Positions 59,489 through 64,000 of a DNA stretch of 64,000 bases are shown piece by piece. Where the stretch lies: positions 1-64,000 of the forward strand of contig NZ_CALUCS010000008.1 in NCBI RefSeq assembly GCF_943914615.1, given 5' to 3'. The translations under genes were made by a program, and so were the position numbers. Source of the stretch: an uncultured Corynebacterium sp. (GTDB lineage: Bacteria > Actinomycetota > Actinomycetes > Mycobacteriales > Mycobacteriaceae). Within the stretch, counting starts at the first letter, position 1. The number at the start of each line of letters is the position of its first letter. A model generated the notes under the pieces. The model was given only the letters and a program-made list of their open reading frames with translations, had not been told where the DNA came from and did no database searches.

Positions 59489-61120
59489 CTACAGGTACTG
59501 CTGCACCTTCTGCGCGATATCCGGCCACTTGAGGTCGAGCCTGCGGGAGGCGCGACGATTCATGATCCAGGCGGCGCCGACGACGATCACCCAGTGCAGC
59601 AACACGCCCAGCCAGCTGAGCAGGGGAATGGCGGCAATGCTGTTTTTCGCTCCGTCTGCCGTGGCTAGCGGAATCAGCGCTAATAGCCCGCCCGGCAGGA
59701 AAGAGACGGTCAGGATCAGCATCGTCACCAGCGCGGAGATTATTGCGTTGCTGCCCCCGTTGCGCTGCTTGAAGGAGTTGGTTCCCGGCGCGGTGGTTTG
59801 AGCGGGGAAGCGGGTGGCGCTGAAGTTCGCCATTGCGGAGGCGATGACGATGCACCCCAGGGTGAGAAGGCTAACCAGTAACCAGGTAGCGCTAAAGCCG
59901 TCGATGGCTCCGGCGGCGATGCAGACGACAAGCCAGATCGGCAGTAGTACCGTCACGGTGGAGAGGCTGCGGCTGGCGACAATCTGCCTGCCGCGCACTC
60001 CGGCGACCATGTGCACCCAGTTGGAGGGGCCGTCCATGCCCAGGGAATTGCCAGCGACCTGCTGCGGCCCGAGGGATACGAAGAACAGGGCGAACCACAG
60101 CATCCAGTGGCTGGTCTCGTTGAGCATTCCCATCAGTAGGTACAACCCGCAGATGACGACCACGACCATCAGGCTCATCATGAAGCGGTTGTCCCGGCGC
60201 CAGAAGCGAATCTCGCGGGAATACAGCGCGCCGACGGGGGAGCCAGGGACACGTGGCAGCAGCAGGCTATCGCCCTTCGCAGCGCGAGTGGCGTGCTGCG
60301 GAGGCAGTGGGTTGTTGAGGTCGTGCTTGACCGCCACGCGCATTATGTAAGCCACGGCGAGGATCGCCACAAGGCAGATCGCGCCCTTGGCAAGGCCGGT
60401 GCCGACGCCACCGTCTCCGACACCGGCCATGTCAACAGCCGCTCCGGCTGCGGCGGCGAAGGGTGTCCAGGAAAGGACGTCAGCACTGGTCTTGATGGCC
60501 GCGGTGGGGTCGGTTCCGTCGGCCAGCAACTGAGGTAAGAGGTACAACGCAAGGAAGCCGAAGGTGACGATGAACCCGGCGACGTTTCCCCACAGTTCGT
60601 TGAACTTGGTGGCAATACTGCTGAGCGCGGCGGCCAGCGCCTCGCCCGCCAGCAGGGTGATCACCAGCTGGAGTACGCATGCCAGCACCCACAGTGCGCC
60701 GGCGCCCGCGGAGGCTACCTCCGCGAATGCGAGATATCCGAGGGTGGCCATGATGATGGTGTTCACCAGCGAGATCACCGCCCGCGAGTTGATGAACATC
60801 GCCGTGACCATGCCCGGCAAGATGTCCCGGTCGGTCAGGGGCAGGGAGCTGAACATGCGTGGGTCCAGCATCCGTTCCTCGCTGGGGAAAATGGCCGACA
60901 TGGCTAGGTAGAGCACGCTGCCGAGCCCCATCGTCAGCACGAACATCGCTGGGTCTCCATCGTTGACAAGCACCCCGTAGCTGCTGAAGCCTAGCCCGAT
61001 ACAGCCCATCACTGCAGTGATGGTTATGGCCACCGAGGCGATGATCATCTGCAGGTTGCCCACGAACGCGTGCGCCCACAGTTTGCAGTGGAGTTTCAGG
61101 AGGGTTTTAGTCTTCGACAC
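59489..61120 (-). CDS. ABC-2-type transporter permease
   Basis: This protein (about 543 residues) has around twelve hydrophobic helices in two sets with a hydrophilic loop of about 60 residues (PLPPQHATRAAKGDSLLLPR) in the middle, fitting an ABC-2 exporter permease. Substrate unknown. GTG at 61120 is preferred because AGGGGCAGG lies upstream; ATG at 61135 is an alternative. Either start lies inside the end of the ATPase gene, so translation is coupled. The C-terminus ends KVQQYL, 49 bases from the serA terminator. Confidence 0.82.
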   Translation of the reverse strand: MSKTKTLLKLHCKLWAHAFVGNLQMIIASVAITITAVMGCIGLGFSSYGVLVNDGDPAMFVLTMGLGSVLYLAMSAIFPSEERMLDPRMFSSLPLTDRDILPGMVTAMFINSRAVISLVNTIIMATLGYLAFAEVASAGAGALWVLACVLQLVITLLAGEALAAALSSIATKFNELWGNVAGFIVTFGFLALYLLPQLLADGTDPTAAIKTSADVLSWTPFAAAAGAAVDMAGVGDGGVGTGLAKGAICLVAILAVAYIMRVAVKHDLNNPLPPQHATRAAKGDSLLLPRVPGSPVGALYSREIRFWRRDNRFMMSLMVVVVICGLYLLMGMLNETSHWMLWFALFFVSLGPQQVAGNSLGMDGPSNWVHMVAGVRGRQIVASRSLSTVTVLLPIWLVVCIAAGAIDGFSATWLLVSLLTLGCIVIASAMANFSATRFPAQTTAPGTNSFKQRNGGSNAIISALVTMLILTVSFLPGGLLALIPLATADGAKNSIAAIPLLSWLGVLLHWVIVVGAAWIMNRRASRRLDLKWPDIAQKVQQYL

Positions 61121-61988
61121 CGGCCTGCCCCTCATGTCGTGCGCTTGGCTGCTCGCCGCCGCGTAGCCAGCTGAAGGATTCCGTGTTCAGCTGTTTGCCA
61201 CCCACGGCCTCGACGAAGCGCTCGGATAGCGACTTGCCCGCACGTACCTGCTCGGTGGTTCCAGCGGCGACGACGGTGCCCTGGTTAATGATCGCCACGT
61301 GGTCGCACAGCCCCTCGACCAGCTCCATCACGTGCGAGCTGAGGATCACGGTGCCGCCGGCTGCCACGTAGCGTCGTAGGATCGTGCGGATCACCTCGCC
61401 GGATACCGGATCCACGGCCTCGAAAGGCTCGTCCAGGATCAGAACCTCCGGGCTGTGCAGCAGGGCGCCGGCCAGCAGGATCTTTTTCTTCATGCCCGCG
61501 GAGTAGTCGGCGATGTACTTCTTGCCCGCGTCCTCTAGGTCGAGTGCCTGCAGCAGGTCTGCGATGCGCTGCTGCAGTTCCTCACCGGGGATGTCGCGCA
61601 GGTAGCCCAGGTATTCCAGATATTCCTTGCCGCTGAGGCGTTCGAACACGGGGAGTCCGTCGACCAGCAGCCCATAGCTGCGCTTGGCCGCCAGAATTTC
61701 CTCTTCTACCTGCGTGCCTTCGGCGGGGTCGGCCCACAGGGGGTGCCCGGCGACCCAGGAGTTGCCACTGTCGGGCCGAATGATGCCCGTTGCTGCGAGG
61801 ATGGCGGTGGTCTTGCCCGCCCCGTTGGGGCCGACGATGCCGTAGAAGCTGCCCTTCGGCACGGTCAGGTTGAGGCTATTCACCGCGACTTTGTTCGCGA
61901 AGGTTTTCACCAGGTTGCGGATGACCAGCGCTGCGTCACCGACCTCCGCGTTGGGGGATGAGTGTGAGGGATATGGCTGAAAAGTCAT
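61107..61988 (-). CDS. ABC-2-type transporter ATP-binding protein
   Basis: The 293-residue ATPase has Walker [10 protein letters not shown] (about residues 54-62), signature YSAGMKKKI, Walker B VLILDEPFEAVDP and switch SSHVMELVEG. The signature and the C-terminal extension are those of ABC-2 exporters (CcmA/DrrA-like). ATG at 61988 is chosen because TAAAAT ends 7 nt upstream; an in-frame ATG at 61997 overlaps that hexamer. It forms an exporter with the overlapping permease gene; the substrate cannot be read from the sequence. Confidence 0.9.
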   Translation of the reverse strand: MTFQPYPSHSSPNAEVGDAALVIRNLVKTFANKVAVNSLNLTVPKGSFYGIVGPNGAGKTTAILAATGIIRPDSGNSWVAGHPLWADPAEGTQVEEEILAAKRSYGLLVDGLPVFERLSGKEYLEYLGYLRDIPGEELQQRIADLLQALDLEDAGKKYIADYSAGMKKKILLAGALLHSPEVLILDEPFEAVDPVSGEVIRTILRRYVAAGGTVILSSHVMELVEGLCDHVAIINQGTVVAAGTTEQVRAGKSLSERFVEAVGGKQLNTESFSWLRGGEQPSARHEGQAGVED

Positions 61989-61995
61989 GCGCGCC

Positions 61996-62001
61996 ATTTT
62001 A
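61996..62001 (-). promoter_or_regulatory. -10 hexamer of leaderless promoter (ABC-2 operon)
   Basis: On the minus strand TAAAAT ends 7 nt before the ATG at 61988. Confidence 0.6.
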
Positions 62002-62078
62002 TGTTGGTTCGCGAGCGGTGTCCGGACGACATGCTATTGTTCTAGGTGACCAACTAGTGAGACAAAGGAGTTCATACA

Positions 62079-63095
62079 GTGAAACTCGCAGTGATTGCCG
62101 GCGATGGCATCGGCACCGAAGTGACCGCCGAGGCCCTGAAGGTTCTGCACGCTCTGCGTGATGACGTGGAGACCACCGATTACGACCTCGGCGCCCGCCG
62201 CTACCTGCGCAATGGTGAACTCCTGACTGACAAGGATCTGGACTCCCTGCGCGAGCACGACGCTATCCTGCTCGGCGCCATCGGCGACCCCCGCACCGTG
62301 CCCGTCGGCGTGCTGGAGCGTGGCCTGCTGCTGCCGCTGCGCTTCAAGCTGGACCACGCGGTGAACCTCCGCCCGTCGAAGCTGTACCCGGGTTCCTCCA
62401 GCCCGCTGGCCCACCCGGGCGACATTGACTTCGTCGTCGTGCGAGAGGGGACCGAGGGCCTCTATTGCGGTAACGGCGGCACACTGCGTGCGGGCACTGA
62501 CTACGAGGTGGCGTCCGAAGTATCCCAAAACACCTACTACGGCGTGGAGCGCGTGGTGCGCGATGCGTTCGAACGTGCGCAGAGCAGGCGTAAGAAGCTG
62601 ACCTGGGTACACAAGACGAACGTGCTGGTGAACGCTGGTTCCCTTTGGCAGCGCGCCATCGAAACGGTGGGGCAGGAGTACCCCGAGGTGCAGGTGGACT
62701 ACAACCACATCGACGCAGCGACGATCTACATGGTCACCAAGCCGCAGGAGTACGACGTGATCGTCACGGATAACCTGTTCGGCGACATCCTGACCGACCT
62801 GGCGGGCGCCGTGACCGGCGGCATCGGCCTGGCGGCCTCCGGCAACATTGATCCCTCGCGGAAGAACCCCTCCATGTTCGAGCCGGTGCACGGCTCTGCG
62901 CCGGACATCGCGGGCCAGGGTATTGCCGACCCGTGCGCGGCGATCCTGTCGGTGGCGCTGATGCTGCGCCACCTGGGCGACGATGCCAACGCAGAGCGCA
63001 TCGAGGCGGCCGTGCTGGCCGAGGCCGGTTCGCGCGACGGCGGCCCGGTGAAGACCGCGGAGGTCGGCGACCGCGTGGTCGCAAACCTCAAGTAG
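62079..63095 (+). CDS. leuB: 3-isopropylmalate dehydrogenase
   Basis: LeuB oxidises 3-isopropylmalate in leucine synthesis. The 338-residue product is of the short actinobacterial type: [14 protein letters not shown] at the N-terminus, [24 protein letters not shown], the [12 protein letters not shown] segment with a catalytic Asp and Lys, [27 protein letters not shown], and [17 protein letters not shown] is the start, with AAAGGAG 8 nt upstream. The promoter probably uses TGCTATTGT at 62032-62040. It converges with the PhoD-type gene; TGGTGGCAG/CTGCTACCA arms in the 70-base gap may form a hairpin. Confidence 0.96.
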   Translation: MKLAVIAGDGIGTEVTAEALKVLHALRDDVETTDYDLGARRYLRNGELLTDKDLDSLREHDAILLGAIGDPRTVPVGVLERGLLLPLRFKLDHAVNLRPSKLYPGSSSPLAHPGDIDFVVVREGTEGLYCGNGGTLRAGTDYEVASEVSQNTYYGVERVVRDAFERAQSRRKKLTWVHKTNVLVNAGSLWQRAIETVGQEYPEVQVDYNHIDAATIYMVTKPQEYDVIVTDNLFGDILTDLAGAVTGGIGLAASGNIDPSRKNPSMFEPVHGSAPDIAGQGIADPCAAILSVALMLRHLGDDANAERIEAAVLAEAGSRDGGPVKTAEVGDRVVANLK

Positions 63096-63165
63096 TCCGA
63101 CGGCTAGCTGGTGGCAGCCTGCGCCCGCTCGCGGTGCGCCCTGCTACCACGCCTGCAGCCTGCGG

Positions 63166-63999
63166 CTACTGCGCGCGCAGCGTCTTCGACCACAGCTCCT
63201 TGCCACGGGTGGTGAACAGGCGGACGGTCAGATCCTTCGACCCGCCGTCGATGTCCACCTCTCCGAAGTGCTGGAAATCATCCAACGGCGAGGAGTTTTG
63301 CTTATCCTTCGCCGGAGCGTGCACGTAAACGACCTCCGGGCCGAAAGTGCCGTCCATGTCGTTCGGGCCGAAGCCGCCGGCGTTCAGCGGGCCGGTGACG
63401 AACTCCCAGAACGGTGCGAAATCCTGGAAGTCCGCACGATCCGGCGAGTAGTGGTGGGCGGCGGTGTAGTGCACGTCGGCGGTCAGCCACACCACGTTGC
63501 GCACGTCCTTGATTCCGCTGAGCACGCGCCCGATCTCCGCCTCGCGGCCGACGGCCTTGCCGCCCGCTCCGTTGGACACGCCCTCCTGGTCGTCCCCATC
63601 CGGCACCACGATGCCCAGTGGTAGGTCGTTGGCGATGATCTTCCACGTGGCGGTGGAGTTCTTTACTCCCTCAATCAGCCACTTTTCCTGCTTGGCTCCC
63701 AGGATCTGCCCCGGCTTTGTGGCAGAAGCTCCGCTGTCAGGGTTGCGGTCCTTGTAGCTGCGCATATCCAGCACGAAGATGTCCAGCAGGGAGCCGTAGG
63801 AAATCTTGCGGTACACGCGGCCATCCACGGCCATCTTCCGGTCCAGTGGCTGCCACTCGTGGAATGCCTGGAAGCCGCGCTGTGCCAGCAGATTCACATC
63901 CTTGACCTGGTACTTGTCGTCCTCCAGGATCTCGCCGGGATACCAGTTGTTCGTAGTCTCGTGGTCGTCCCACTGCACCACCTGCGCGACCTGAGAATT
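63166..63999 (-). CDS. PhoD-type alkaline phosphatase/phosphodiesterase (5' end outside window)
   Basis: About 278 C-terminal residues are present; the frame is open to the right edge. Metal-site motifs of the PhoD family are visible: VVQWDDHETTNNW near the edge, the FVLDMRSYKDRN segment, and LTADVHYTAAHHYSP, with a C-terminal beta-domain (DLTVRLFTTRGKELWSKTL). Such enzymes are usually exported by the Tat pathway and release phosphate from phosphodiesters or monoesters, often under phosphate limitation. The signal peptide and the first metal ligands are not in the window. It converges with leuB. Confidence 0.92.
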   Translation of the reverse strand, partial: NSQVAQVVQWDDHETTNNWYPGEILEDDKYQVKDVNLLAQRGFQAFHEWQPLDRKMAVDGRVYRKISYGSLLDIFVLDMRSYKDRNPDSGASATKPGQILGAKQEKWLIEGVKNSTATWKIIANDLPLGIVVPDGDDQEGVSNGAGGKAVGREAEIGRVLSGIKDVRNVVWLTADVHYTAAHHYSPDRADFQDFAPFWEFVTGPLNAGGFGPNDMDGTFGPEVVYVHAPAKDKQNSSPLDDFQHFGEVDIDGGSKDLTVRLFTTRGKELWSKTLRAQ

Positions 64000-64000
64000 G

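Overview
This 64 kb window looks like a chromosomal core segment of a high-GC (about 60% by eye) actinobacterium of the genus Corynebacterium, perhaps of the C. jeikeium type (species inferred, low confidence). The support is gene content and order: atpDC next to DUF2550 and nucS; glgB-glgE; etfBA next to a cysteine desulfurase and mnmA; ligA; gatCA, pfkA, gatB; ilvD, a small membrane protein, the MscS-type channel mscCG and ilvBNC; then serA and leuB. This is the order known from C. glutamicum, and parts are shared with mycobacteria. DtxR- and Zur-like operators and many leaderless promoters also fit. I saw no rRNA, tRNA, CRISPR array, insertion sequence or prophage.

Layout. 1-2.0 kb: end of the F1 ATPase operon, DUF2550 and the mismatch endonuclease NucS. 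2.0-8.4 kb: a thioredoxin-fold/TPR protein, the GlgE/GlgB pair (alpha-glucan from maltose-1-phosphate) and an ABC ATPase. 8.4-12.5 kb: NUDIX hydrolase, THUMP-like methyltransferase and etfBA. 12.5-18.6 kb: an unrecognised AAA ATPase divergent from a cysteine desulfurase, then mnmA (sulfur donor and tRNA thiolase side by side), a MetE-like protein and an aldo/keto reductase. 18.6-23.6 kb: ligA, a VWA surface protein and a DEDDh exonuclease. 23.8-27.9 kb: a dicarboxylate symporter, a long IlvA and an ACT protein. 27.9-36.9 kb: the tRNA-dependent amidotransferase genes gatC, gatA and gatB, interrupted by NUDIX, MFS, pfkA and an HNH/DUF222 gene. 37-41.6 kb: a DoxX-like membrane protein convergent with a UvrA-like ATPase. 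41.8-50.9 kb: branched-chain amino acid cluster (ilvD, mscCG, attenuated ilvBNC). 51-57.7 kb: metal homeostasis (CDF exporter, a siderophore-type ABC importer behind a double DtxR-like box, and a COG0523 GTPase behind a Zur-like box). 57.8-64 kb: serA, an ABC-2 exporter pair, leuB and a partial PhoD-type phosphatase.

Three sequence-level patterns stand out. (1) A dispersed 7-mer GGCGTCA, usually followed by an A-rich tail ending in TAAAG or similar, occurs about 42 times in both orientations. Inside genes it often brings in codons that are rare here (TCA, ATA, TTA, GTA, AAA). (2) Twenty-four starts have a TANNNT -10 hexamer placed 6-8 nt (18 times exactly 7 nt) before the start codon, as expected for leaderless transcripts; this fixes several start sites, including the leader peptide of the ilvBNC attenuator. 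(3) Many intergenic regions hold short tandem repeats of 9-32 bp, several beginning at a stop codon.
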